Assembly (NCBI GenBank): GCA_964486685.1
Contig: CAZAOE010000020.1
Span: 1 to 18,504 of the forward strand
Source: JAIOTH01 sp964486685
GTDB lineage: Bacteria; Patescibacteriota; Patescibacteriia; UBA1558; S5-K13
Length of the DNA stretch: 18,504 nucleotides
Direction: 5' to 3'
A model generated the notes under the pieces. That model worked only from the letters and a program-made list of their open reading frames with translations, was not told the DNA's origin and ran no database searches. Positions 1 through 6,931 of the stretch are shown piece after piece. Position 1 is the first letter of the stretch. Each line of letters opens with the position of its first letter. The position numbers and the translations under genes are program-made.

Positions 1-24
1 AATTAATGATTTTGGTAAATTTAG

Positions 25-38
25 AGTGTTACCTATGT
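25..38 (+). repeat. Left copy of a 14-bp terminal inverted repeat
   Basis: AGTGTTACCTATGT here is the exact reverse complement of 18464-18477, so the same 14-mer faces inward from both ends of the window. With a small gap, similarity appears to continue inward (a shared TCATCT block and an A+T-rich run after it). From memory, TGTTACCTATGT resembles tips of some insertion sequences (IS481-like); this is unverified. No transposase gene or target duplication is visible next to it. Confidence 0.5.
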
Positions 39-98
39 ATCTCATCTTCTTCAGAGTTCGTTTTAAAAATGTGAAGTGCAAAGTTTATTTTGATATTA

Positions 99-166
99 AT
101 TGAAAATTGAATTATTGATTATTAAATGTAAATTGAGAATTGATAATTGTAAATTGTAAATTAATT
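99..166. repeat. Degenerate A+T-rich tandem repeat
   Basis: Variants of AATTGA, AATTGATAATTG and GTAAATTGTAAATT recur in a row between the left end and the first terminator. The unit is imperfect and the tract is almost pure A/T. There is no coding potential and no recognisable function; such tracts are common between genes in A+T-rich genomes. Confidence 0.4.
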
Positions 167-167
167 C

Positions 168-200
168 AAAAATCCCTCCACGACAAGGTAAGGGATTTTT
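168..200 (-). terminator. Intrinsic terminator of the small histone-like gene
   Basis: AAAAATCCCT (168-177) and AGGGATTTTT (191-200) form a perfect 10-bp stem around a 13-nt loop. Read on the minus strand, it starts 9 nt after the stop codon of the 46-residue basic protein and ends in a T run, as an intrinsic terminator should. Confidence 0.75.
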
Positions 201-209
201 GTTTTGTTT

Positions 210-350
210 CTATTTTCTTTTTTTTCTTTTCGCCGGTTTTCTTTTCTTAACAACTTTTTTCTTGGCTACTTTTCTTTTCGCCGGTTTTCTTTTCTTAACA
301 ACTTTTCTTTTTGCTGGCTTTTTTTTAGCTGGCATTTTTTTGACTTTCAT
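210..350 (-). CDS. Small histone H1-like lysine/arginine-rich protein (46 aa)
   Basis: This open frame of 46 codons starts at ATG 350-348 and stops at TAG 212-210. Its product is almost entirely Lys, Arg, Pro, Ala and Val, built of repeated KKRKPAKRK and KVVKK blocks. The composition resembles the lysine-rich tails of histone H1-like or AlgP-like bacterial proteins, which bind DNA or RNA through charge. Codons 15-45 contain two copies of a 16-residue unit, encoded by a 37-bp direct repeat at 222-258 and 270-306. GAGGG lies 6 nt before the ATG and could be a ribosome binding site, and a strong terminator follows the stop. These signals and the consistent repeat frame argue for a real gene. A nucleoid or RNA-binding role is inferred from composition only; no folded domain is visible. 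Confidence 0.65.
   Translation of the reverse strand: MKVKKMPAKKKPAKRKVVKKRKPAKRKVAKKKVVKKRKPAKRKKRK
222..306 (-). repeat. 37-bp direct repeat inside the histone-like gene
   Basis: Bases 222-258 and 270-306 are identical over 37 bp with a 48-bp period, which is exactly 16 codons. The repeat duplicates the KKRKPAKRK part of the protein. Being in frame, it could allow length change by slippage or recombination without breaking the gene. Confidence 0.75.
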
Positions 351-411
351 GGGCCACCCTCTATTTTAGAGTGACTTATTTTTAGTTTTTATTTTTAATG
401 AAGAATATAGT

Positions 412-657
412 TTATCGATTGAATAATTTTTCCAAAGTGCCCATCAAAAAACTTTGATGTAAGTTAGTAATCATTAAGAGCCCAAAAAATAAAATTAAGA
501 GCCCAATAAATTTATATAATAATCTAGTTCCTCCTGAAGAACCCAATTTAGCTTCGGCCCAAGAACTGTGTCCGAAATTTTCTATTATCCAATTAGTTTT
601 CCAAATGATTAAAAATCCAATAGCACTGATTATTAATCCACCGATTATTCTACCCAT
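412..657 (-). CDS. Hypothetical two-helix membrane protein (81 aa)
   Basis: The product is 81 residues with two predicted transmembrane helices, about residues 4-20 (IIGGLIISAIGFLIIW) and 48-66 (LYKFIGLLILFFGLLMI). They are joined by a polar loop containing a Ser-Gly-Gly stretch. It ends in a short basic tail. The stop is TAA and no clear Shine-Dalgarno sequence precedes the ATG, like most genes here. It lies on the same strand as the histone-like gene, 61 nt upstream of it, so the two could share a transcript. It is divergent from pilB. I do not recognise a family; small membrane proteins of this shape are frequent in Patescibacteria. Its function is unknown. Confidence 0.65.
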   Translation of the reverse strand: MGRIIGGLIISAIGFLIIWKTNWIIENFGHSSWAEAKLGSSGGTRLLYKFIGLLILFFGLLMITNLHQSFLMGTLEKLFNR

Positions 658-858
658 AAAAATTTAGGTTAAAGGAAAGGGGTTAAAGCTAAAAGTATTT
701 TTTACTTTTTATGTATTTATTTTACCAAAGAATAGAAATTTATACTACCCTAAATTTAATTTTTTTTTAAAATAAATTATTGTTGAACATTTTTTAAAAA
801 AGAAAAAAATTATAGAAAAATTTTAAGCAAAACTTAGCTGTTTTAGATGATTAAATTA

Positions 859-867
859 TGTTAAAAT
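859..867 (+). promoter_or_regulatory. Candidate extended -10 promoter for the pilB unit
   Basis: TGTTAAAAT fits an extended -10 (TG-n-TAAAAT) about 66 nt before the pilB ATG. The -35 region (TGTTTT at 839-844, 17 nt away) is weak. The 275-nt gap to the divergent small gene is otherwise non-coding A/T-rich sequence. A similar extended -10 stands before pilM. Confidence 0.4.
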
Positions 868-932
868 GTTAATAGTGATGTTTTGATATTGCTTGTTTTT
901 CGCTATTAAAAATAAAATAAAAAATAAAATCA

Positions 933-2675
933 ATGTTTACTAAAAAACAGATAAAAAAGATATTAATTAAATCCAATATTTTAGATGTAGCAGAGCTTAA
1001 AAAATATCAACAAGTGGCCACTAAAAAAGGAAAGTCATTACAAAATTATTTAATAGAAGAGAAAATTATTACTCTTAATGCTCTCTATGAATCCGCGGCC
1101 ACTTATTTTAAAGTTCCTTTTATAAGTTTGAAAAATGTTATTATTCGGCACGATGTTTTAATGAAGATTCCAGAGGCCATTGCCAATGCTCATAATATTA
1201 TTGCTTTTGACGAGGATAAAAAATTTTTAAAAGTAGCCACCCTGGATCCGGGAGATTTGGAAACATTTAATTTTCTAAAAAAGAAATTAAATCTTGACTT
1301 AGAAGTACACATCGCTACCCCAGACGACATTAAAGACATCCTAAAAAATTATCATAAAAGTTTAAAATCAGAATTTAAGTATTTAACTGGCGACGAAGCA
1401 GAAAAAGAAACTAAGGGCATTGGAAAGGATAAAAAAGTTCTTCAAGAAATTGCCAAAGAAGCTCCAATTATCAAAATTGTAGACACTCTTTTAAAGCATG
1501 CTATTATGGAAGGAGCCAGCGATATTCACATTGAACCAGAAGAAAAAGATGTTTTGGTTCGTTATCGGGTTGATGGTATTTTGAAAAATGTTATGACCTT
1601 GCCTAAATATATTCAGTCAGGAGTCATAAGTCGTATAAAAATTTTATCTAATTTAAAAGTAGACGAGCATCGCTTACCTCAGGATGGTCGTTTTAAAATT
1701 AGTTCGGATAAATATAAGGTTTCTTTTCGGGTTTCTATTTTGCCGATTTTTGATGGTGAAAAAATAGTAATGAGATTATTAAATGAAAAGGCCAAAATGC
1801 TTTCTTTGGAAGATTTAGGATTTCAGCCCAGAGTTTTAGATGTTGTCAAAAGAAATATTAGTAAGCCCCATGGAATTATTTTAGTTACTGGACCTACTGG
1901 TTCTGGAAAAACAACAACTCTATATACTATTTTAGGAATGTTAAATACCCCGCAAGTTAACATTTCTACCGTGGAAGATCCGATTGAGTATAGAATGGAA
2001 CGTATTAATCAATCTCAAATAAGTCCTAGGATAGGATTCACTTTTGCAAATGGTTTGCGCTCTTTATTACGTCAAGACCCAGATATAATTATGGTCGGAG
2101 AAATTCGAGATAAAGACACGGCAGAAATTGCTGTTCATGCTGCCATGACCGGACATTTAGTTTTGTCTACTATTCATACTAATGATGCTGCTACTACTAT
2201 GCCACGGATGGCTCGGATGGGCGTGCCTAGTTTTTTGGTGGCCTCTACTGCTAATTTAATTATTGCTCAAAGATTAGTGCGTCGGATTTGTCCAGATTGT
2301 ATTCAAAGCTATAATTTAGATAAAAAAGCCATTAAAGAATTAAGCAAACAATTAAATTTAGATAAATTATTAGAGACATTAGAACGAGAAAAAATAATTT
2401 CGGGTTCTAAAAAAAATTTAGAAGAACTTCTGTTTTATCGTGGCAAGGGTTGTAAAAAATGTAATAATACTGGCTATAAGGGGCGAATTGGAATTTATGA
2501 GGCCCTGGAAAATAATGAAAAAATTTCTGATTTAATTTTAGAAAACGCTAGTGCTAGTAAAATTATGGCTCAGGGCATTGCTGACGGCATGATTACCATT
2601 ATGGAAGATGGTTTTATTAAGGCCAAAAACGGCATTACTACTATAGAAGAAATTTTAAGAGTAACTAAAGATTAA
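933..2675 (+). CDS. pilB: Type IV pilus assembly ATPase PilB (GspE family)
   Basis: PilB is the cytoplasmic hexameric ATPase that powers pilus extension, working on the platform protein PilC. The 580-residue product has the expected order of parts. A T2SSE/MshEN-like N-terminal region covers about residues 1-145 and the ATPase core begins near residue 170. Walker A GPTGSGKTT starts at 320, the Asp/Walker B segment RQDPDIIMVGEIRD spans 380-393, and the His box GHLVLSTIHTND spans 407-418. Two CxxC pairs (CPDC 453-456 and CKKC 507-510) form the zinc-binding tetracysteine site typical of extension ATPases and absent from PilT, so I favour PilB over a retraction ATPase. The A-rich leader has no Shine-Dalgarno sequence. 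pilC follows after 10 nt. Length and motifs look intact. Confidence 0.95.
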   Translation: MFTKKQIKKILIKSNILDVAELKKYQQVATKKGKSLQNYLIEEKIITLNALYESAATYFKVPFISLKNVIIRHDVLMKIPEAIANAHNIIAFDEDKKFLKVATLDPGDLETFNFLKKKLNLDLEVHIATPDDIKDILKNYHKSLKSEFKYLTGDEAEKETKGIGKDKKVLQEIAKEAPIIKIVDTLLKHAIMEGASDIHIEPEEKDVLVRYRVDGILKNVMTLPKYIQSGVISRIKILSNLKVDEHRLPQDGRFKISSDKYKVSFRVSILPIFDGEKIVMRLLNEKAKMLSLEDLGFQPRVLDVVKRNISKPHGIILVTGPTGSGKTTTLYTILGMLNTPQVNISTVEDPIEYRMERINQSQISPRIGFTFANGLRSLLRQDPDIIMVGEIRDKDTAEIAVHAAMTGHLVLSTIHTNDAATTMPRMARMGVPSFLVASTANLIIAQRLVRRICPDCIQSYNLDKKAIKELSKQLNLDKLLETLEREKIISGSKKNLEELLFYRGKGCKKCNNTGYKGRIGIYEALENNEKISDLILENASASKIMAQGIADGMITIMEDGFIKAKNGITTIEEILRVTKD

Positions 2676-2685
2676 AATTATTTAT

Positions 2686-3831
2686 ATGTTTAATAAAAAA
2701 AGTTTGGAAAAATTAGATTTAGGAAAAAGTGAACAGAAAATAAAAAAATCTTTTTGTTTTTCAGAACAAGTTAATAAATATTTATTACGCCTTACAAGCA
2801 TTCCTTTAAAGGAAAAATTATTTTTTGTACAATATTTGGTGCCAATGTTAAAGGTGGGAATTTCTCTTTCTAAGGCCCTAAGAACCTTGGCCGAACAGAG
2901 TCAAAACAAACGTTTTAAAATTATTTTAAGGGAAGCTGGTGAAAAAGTTGAGGCCGGTTCTAGTTTTACAGAAGCCATTCAAGCTCATCAAGATGTTTTT
3001 GGAGAATTATTTGTGAATATGATTGAGGCCGGAGAATTATCTGGTAATTTAGAAAATGTTTTAGAGCAACTTTATATTCAGATGAAAAAAGACCATGATT
3101 TAATTTCTAAAGTTAAGAGCGCCCTAACTTATCCAATTGTGATTATGGCAGCTATGTTTGGTATTGGTACCTTTATGTTTATAGTAGTGATTCCTAAAAT
3201 GACCTCTATCTTTGCAGAAATGAATGTAGAGTTGCCTTTACTGACAAGAATTTTAATTGTTATTAGTAATACTATTGCTAATAATGGTTTATTAGTTTTA
3301 TTGATTTTGATAGTTTTTGTTTTATTTTTTATTAAAATTATTAAAACTGAAAAAGGAAAATATATTTTTCAGGGTTTTATTTTAAAAATTCCGATTATTG
3401 CCCCTATTGTAAAAAAAATTAATTTAGCTAGGTTTGCTAGAAATTTAAGTTCGCTTTTAAAAACAGAAATTATGATTGTAAAATCTTTTCAAATTGTTTC
3501 TAAAGTTTTGGGAAACATTAGGTATAGAAAAGCTATTTCTGAAATGGGTGATAAATTAAAAAAAGGTAAAAACATAGGTGATTCTATTAAAAAATATCCA
3601 AAATTATTTCCCCCAGTTGTTTCACAAATGATTAGCGTGGGAGAAGAAACAGGAGAATTAGATAATATTTTGAGTGAATTGGCAGAGTTTTATGAAAATG
3701 AAGTAGACCAAATTATGAAAGAATTGCCTGCTTTAATAGAGCCATTATTAATTTTAGTTTTAGGTGTCGGCGTTGGGGGCGTAGCGGCAGCAGTTATTAT
3801 GCCGATGTATAGTTTGAGTTCTTCCATATAA
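2686..3831 (+). CDS. pilC: Type IV pilus platform protein PilC (GspF family)
   Basis: PilC is the polytopic inner-membrane platform that couples PilB to pilin extraction. The 381-residue product shows two T2SSF-type helical domains, about residues 45-170 and 248-372. The conserved segment EAGELSGNLENVL falls in the first and its counterpart VGEETGELDNIL in the second. Hydrophobic helices lie near 147-170, 198-222 and 348-373, the last followed by the usual short polar tail (MPMYSLSSSI). An N-terminal polar stretch of about 40 residues precedes the first domain. The gene starts 10 nt after pilB and ends 9 nt before the first prepilin, so all three are surely co-transcribed. The reading frame is intact and the length normal for the family. 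Confidence 0.95.
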   Translation: MFNKKSLEKLDLGKSEQKIKKSFCFSEQVNKYLLRLTSIPLKEKLFFVQYLVPMLKVGISLSKALRTLAEQSQNKRFKIILREAGEKVEAGSSFTEAIQAHQDVFGELFVNMIEAGELSGNLENVLEQLYIQMKKDHDLISKVKSALTYPIVIMAAMFGIGTFMFIVVIPKMTSIFAEMNVELPLLTRILIVISNTIANNGLLVLLILIVFVLFFIKIIKTEKGKYIFQGFILKIPIIAPIVKKINLARFARNLSSLLKTEIMIVKSFQIVSKVLGNIRYRKAISEMGDKLKKGKNIGDSIKKYPKLFPPVVSQMISVGEETGELDNILSELAEFYENEVDQIMKELPALIEPLLILVLGVGVGGVAAAVIMPMYSLSSSI

Positions 3832-3840
3832 TATTTAATC

Positions 3841-6174
3841 ATGAATCATAAATTAAATTTTAAAAAAAAGAAGATTGATTTTATTCCTCATTTTTTTAAA
3901 GATATGGAAAAATTAAATTTCCGAATTTATAAAAAAGGTGCTTTGAAAAATTTACCCCTCATCCCTTCATTAAGAAAAAGCGAGGGGTTTACCTTGGTGG
4001 AGGTTTTGGTTTCTATAGTAATTATTAGTTTTTTGGTCTTAGGAATTTATAGTTTGATTATTTATTCTTATGGTATTACTTCTGATAATAAATCCTATAT
4101 TGAAGCCATGGAAATAGCTAATCAAAAAATGGAAGAAATTAGAAATTTTGCTTATGTTGATGTCGGTACGCTCGGGGGCTCACCAACGGGCGTAATTCCT
4201 GATTATGAATATAATATGCGGGGACGTTTTACGGTTTATACTACGGTACAATTTTATGATGATCCCTATGATGGTACTTTAAGTTTAGGAACAGACGATA
4301 TTTTTGTAGATTATAAAATTGCTACAGTTCGGGTCAGTTGGGATGGACATTTTGGAAATAGAGCGGTAACAGTTTTTTCCAAAATTATTCCAGTAACAGA
4401 AGAAACTTTAGAGGGCTATGGCCTATTAGAAATTAGTGTAGTAAATGCCGATGGAGCTCCTTTTGCTAATGCTGAAGTGCATATTGAAAATAATTTACTA
4501 AATCCAGTTATGAATGCAGATTATGTAACAGATCTTAATGGTATTTTGTCTTTACCAGTTTTACCTGAATTTGAGAGTTATGAAATTACTGTAACTAAGG
4601 AGGATTGTGGAATTGATCAAACCTATCCGCGGACCATAGAAAATCCTATGCCTAGCAAAGTGCATCTGTCGGTCAGTGAGGGTTTAAAAACGCCCCAGGC
4701 ATTTTCTATTGATTTTTTAAGTAATTTAAAGGTTAAAATAGTTTCTCAACAATTAGCAAATAATTGGAAGGTTAATACTGATGATAATGGCGAGTCACAA
4801 TTAGACCCTAGTTTTGTTATGGGCATAAATGGATATTTATATTTTGTTTGGGAGGATAATAGAAGCAGTTCGGCTTATAAAATTTATGCGCAAAAATATG
4901 ACATTAATGGTAATCAACAATGGGAACCAGATGATCTAGTTATTGCCACGGCCAATAATCAAGTTAATCCAGAAATAACCGTTGATGTTGAAAATAATTT
5001 ATATGTGGCTTGGAACGACGATTCTACCGGCAACCAAGATGTTTATTTTATTAAGTTGAATTCTGGCGATGGTTCAGATGTTTGGGGTGGAAGAAAAAAG
5101 ATTAGTACCTTGGTTGAGGCCGCAGACCAGACCAATCCGCATTTAGCGGTATGTAATAATAGCACCACTACTTTAATTATTTGGGAGGATGATCGAAACG
5201 GAGATTTGGATTTATATCTGCGGAATTATAATCAGAATGGGATAGAGATTTGGTCAACAGAAAAAAGAATTAATACCAATCCAGTTGCCGATGGCAATAA
5301 TCAGTTTGCTGGTGATTTAGCTATTGACTCTAATGATAATATTTATATTGCTTGGACTGATGATCGATTAGGAAATTTTGATATTTATGCGCAAAAATAT
5401 GATAGCAGTGGTAATTCTTTGTGGATTTCTGATACTAAGATTAATACTGATAGCACGGCCACTGATCAATATTCTCCAGCCATAGCCATTGACTCTAATG
5501 ATAATATTTATATTGCTTGGACCGATGCCAGAGATGAAGATAAAAATATTTATGCGCAAAAATATGATAGCAGTGGTAATTCTTTGTGGATTTCTGATAC
5601 TAAGATTAATACTGATAGCACGGCCACTGATCAATATTCTCCAGCCATAGCCATTGACTCTAATGATAATATTTATATTGCTTGGACCGATGCCAGAGAT
5701 GAAGATAAAAATATTTATGCGCAAAAATATGATAGCAGCGGTAATTCTTTATGGACAGAAGATTTAAGAATCAATATTGATTTAGGTGATTTTGATCAAT
5801 ATGGAGTAGAACTAATCATTGATCCAAGCACTGGGCTTCCTTTTGCTTGTTGGACTGATGTCAGAGATGGTAATGATGATATTTTTGCTACAGAATTCGA
5901 TTATTATGAAGCCCCCACTTATTTAAGCAATATTCCAATACAAGTAGTGGGCACCAAGCAGATAGGAGATGAACCAGTTATTTATGAACACGACCAGAAT
6001 TATTTATCTGACTCTAATGGAGAAATTGATATTAATTTAGAATGGGATACTGGCTATACAGTTAGCTTAGAAGAAGGTTATGAAGATTATAGAATTTTTT
6101 TTAGTAGCTTAGCTCAGCCATTTACTATTTTACCAGCAGAGAGTGTAGAGCTTTTATTATATTTAGAAGAATAA
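3841..6174 (+). CDS. Prepilin-like protein with regulatory-like domain and seven-repeat beta-propeller (putative pilus tip adhesin)
   Basis: The 777-residue product carries a class III prepilin signal: EG|FTLVEVL with processing expected between Gly49 and Phe50, Glu at mature position 5, and a hydrophobic helix to about residue 75. The leader is unusually long at 49 residues. Residues 190-290 resemble a CNA-B or carboxypeptidase-regulatory-like beta domain. From residue 320 to about 693 come seven repeats beginning near 320, 374, 430, 488, 543, 598 and 653. Each has the pattern Q-x2-P-x2-AIDSNDNIYIAWTD-x-R followed by IYAQKYDSSGNSLW. Seven such units suggest a closed seven-bladed beta-propeller. 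Residues 700-777 look like a second small beta domain. The family core (processing and insertion in the pilus) is established knowledge. The tip or adhesin role is inferred by analogy with the propeller of PilY1. An internal ATG at codon 22 would give a 28-residue leader. Confidence 0.85.
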   Translation: MNHKLNFKKKKIDFIPHFFKDMEKLNFRIYKKGALKNLPLIPSLRKSEGFTLVEVLVSIVIISFLVLGIYSLIIYSYGITSDNKSYIEAMEIANQKMEEIRNFAYVDVGTLGGSPTGVIPDYEYNMRGRFTVYTTVQFYDDPYDGTLSLGTDDIFVDYKIATVRVSWDGHFGNRAVTVFSKIIPVTEETLEGYGLLEISVVNADGAPFANAEVHIENNLLNPVMNADYVTDLNGILSLPVLPEFESYEITVTKEDCGIDQTYPRTIENPMPSKVHLSVSEGLKTPQAFSIDFLSNLKVKIVSQQLANNWKVNTDDNGESQLDPSFVMGINGYLYFVWEDNRSSSAYKIYAQKYDINGNQQWEPDDLVIATANNQVNPEITVDVENNLYVAWNDDSTGNQDVYFIKLNSGDGSDVWGGRKKISTLVEAADQTNPHLAVCNNSTTTLIIWEDDRNGDLDLYLRNYNQNGIEIWSTEKRINTNPVADGNNQFAGDLAIDSNDNIYIAWTDDRLGNFDIYAQKYDSSGNSLWISDTKINTDSTATDQYSPAIAIDSNDNIYIAWTDARDEDKNIYAQKYDSSGNSLWISDTKINTDSTATDQYSPAIAIDSNDNIYIAWTDARDEDKNIYAQKYDSSGNSLWTEDLRINIDLGDFDQYGVELIIDPSTGLPFACWTDVRDGNDDIFATEFDYYEAPTYLSNIPIQVVGTKQIGDEPVIYEHDQNYLSDSNGEIDINLEWDTGYTVSLEEGYEDYRIFFSSLAQPFTILPAESVELLLYLEE
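3886..3987 (+). repeat. Palindromic repeat within the prepilin leader (copy 1)
   Basis: Codons 16-49 of the first prepilin-like gene align without gaps to codons 11-44 of the next prepilin gene (6206-6307), with 14 of 34 residues identical, from Pro-His to the Glu-Gly before the cleavage site. CCCCTC (3955-3960) and GAGGGG (3982-3987) form an inverted repeat ending exactly at the processing-site codons. It looks like a coding palindromic element that has spread into leader peptides. Confidence 0.5.
5381..5738 (+). repeat. 165-bp perfect tandem repeat encoding propeller blades
   Basis: Bases 5381-5573 equal bases 5546-5738 at every position: two perfect 165-bp units plus 28 nt of a third. The unit is 55 codons, one putative blade. 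The neighbouring blades are clearly diverged, so this pair reflects a recent in-frame duplication or gene conversion. An apparent 118-codon frame on the opposite strand is only a shadow of this repeat. Confidence 0.95.
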
Positions 6175-6175
6175 T

Positions 6176-6865
6176 ATGAAATTAAGAATAAAAAAAGCTT
6201 TCACCCCACATCTTTTTAGGGGTGTGGGAAGATTAAGATTTCAAACTCATAGAGAAGGTGATTCAAAGGATTCGCCCCTCACTTTTTCATTAAAAAAAAA
6301 TGAGGGGTTTACTTTAATTGAAATAATGCTCGCTATTACTATTTTTGTTTTTATAGCCATTATTTTAAATCGTTTTTTATTTGAAGGTTTTCGTTCTTTA
6401 ACTTTTGTTTCTGAGCAGGAAGAAGCCATTGAAGCTGCTCGAGATGGAATGGAGATAATTATATCTGAAGTACGAGAAGCTAATTCTTCAGAAAAAGGAC
6501 ATTATGCTTTAAGTAGCGTGGCTGCTCAAGAACTCATTTATTATAGTGATATTGATAATGATAGCCAAACGGAAAAAATTCGTTATTTTTTAGATGATTT
6601 AGAATTAAAAAAGTTAGTAACCGAGCCTGGCGTTAATAATGATTATGATGGAGAGAGTAGCACCTCTACTATTGCCTGTCATATTAATAATCAAGAGGTG
6701 CCATTTTTTAAGTATTATAATGCTGACAGAGAAGAAACTACAATTATTAATAATATTCGTTTAATAGAAATTAATTTAGTTATTAATATTACACCTCAAC
6801 GTCGTCCAGATGATTATTATGCTATTTCTAGTGTGCAATTAAGAAATTTAAAAGATAATCTGTAA
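6176..6865 (+). CDS. Prepilin-like protein, minor pseudopilin J type (GspJ/PulJ-like)
   Basis: This 229-residue protein has a class III prepilin signal, EG|FTLIEIML, with cleavage expected after Gly44. Glu is at mature position 5 and a hydrophobic helix follows to about residue 66. The segment after the helix (SEQEEAIEAARDGMEIIISEVREA) and the later beta-rich region fit the GspJ/PulJ or PilW-like minor pilin pattern. Such proteins help prime pilus assembly at the inner membrane. The leader is long (44 residues) and shares a repeat with the preceding gene, which ends only 1 nt before this ATG. CACCCC (6202-6207) and GGGGTG (6219-6224), and CCCCTCA (6275-6281) and TGAGGGG (6301-6307), are two inverted repeats inside the leader-coding part. 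The J-type assignment is a judgement from pattern and gene order; prepilin status is firm. Confidence 0.85.
   Translation: MKLRIKKAFTPHLFRGVGRLRFQTHREGDSKDSPLTFSLKKNEGFTLIEIMLAITIFVFIAIILNRFLFEGFRSLTFVSEQEEAIEAARDGMEIIISEVREANSSEKGHYALSSVAAQELIYYSDIDNDSQTEKIRYFLDDLELKKLVTEPGVNNDYDGESSTSTIACHINNQEVPFFKYYNADREETTIINNIRLIEINLVINITPQRRPDDYYAISSVQLRNLKDNL
6206..6307 (+). repeat. Palindromic repeat within the prepilin leader (copy 2)
   Basis: This is the partner of the repeat at 3886-3987. It contains the inverted repeat CCCCTCA (6275-6281) / TGAGGGG (6301-6307), ending in the Glu-Gly codons before the cleavage site. The overlapping CACCCC/GGGGTG hairpin (6202-6224) shares CCCCACAT and GGTGTGGG with a hairpin at 13877-13904, hinting at further copies between genes. 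Confidence 0.5.
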
Positions 6866-6866
6866 T

Positions 6867-6900
6867 TAAATTGTTATATTGTTAAAATTATAACAATTTA
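6867..6900. repeat. Perfect 11-bp A+T-rich inverted repeat in the prepilin-pilX gap
   Basis: TAAATTGTTAT (6867-6877) pairs perfectly with ATAACAATTTA (6890-6900) around a 12-nt loop. It stands in the 66-nt gap between two genes of the pilus unit. With almost no G/C pairs and no T run after it, it is a poor terminator. It could be an mRNA-processing hairpin or an operator; neither is shown. Confidence 0.5.
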
Positions 6901-6931
6901 ACAGCAAAACCATAAAACAATAGAAAAATTT

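Noticed and set aside
5368..5724. A 118-codon open frame on the minus strand containing a long internal repeat
   Set aside because: It lies antisense within the propeller gene; its repeat is a mirror of the 165-bp tandem repeat, and its composition (Ile/Asn/Arg-rich) is that of a shadow frame.
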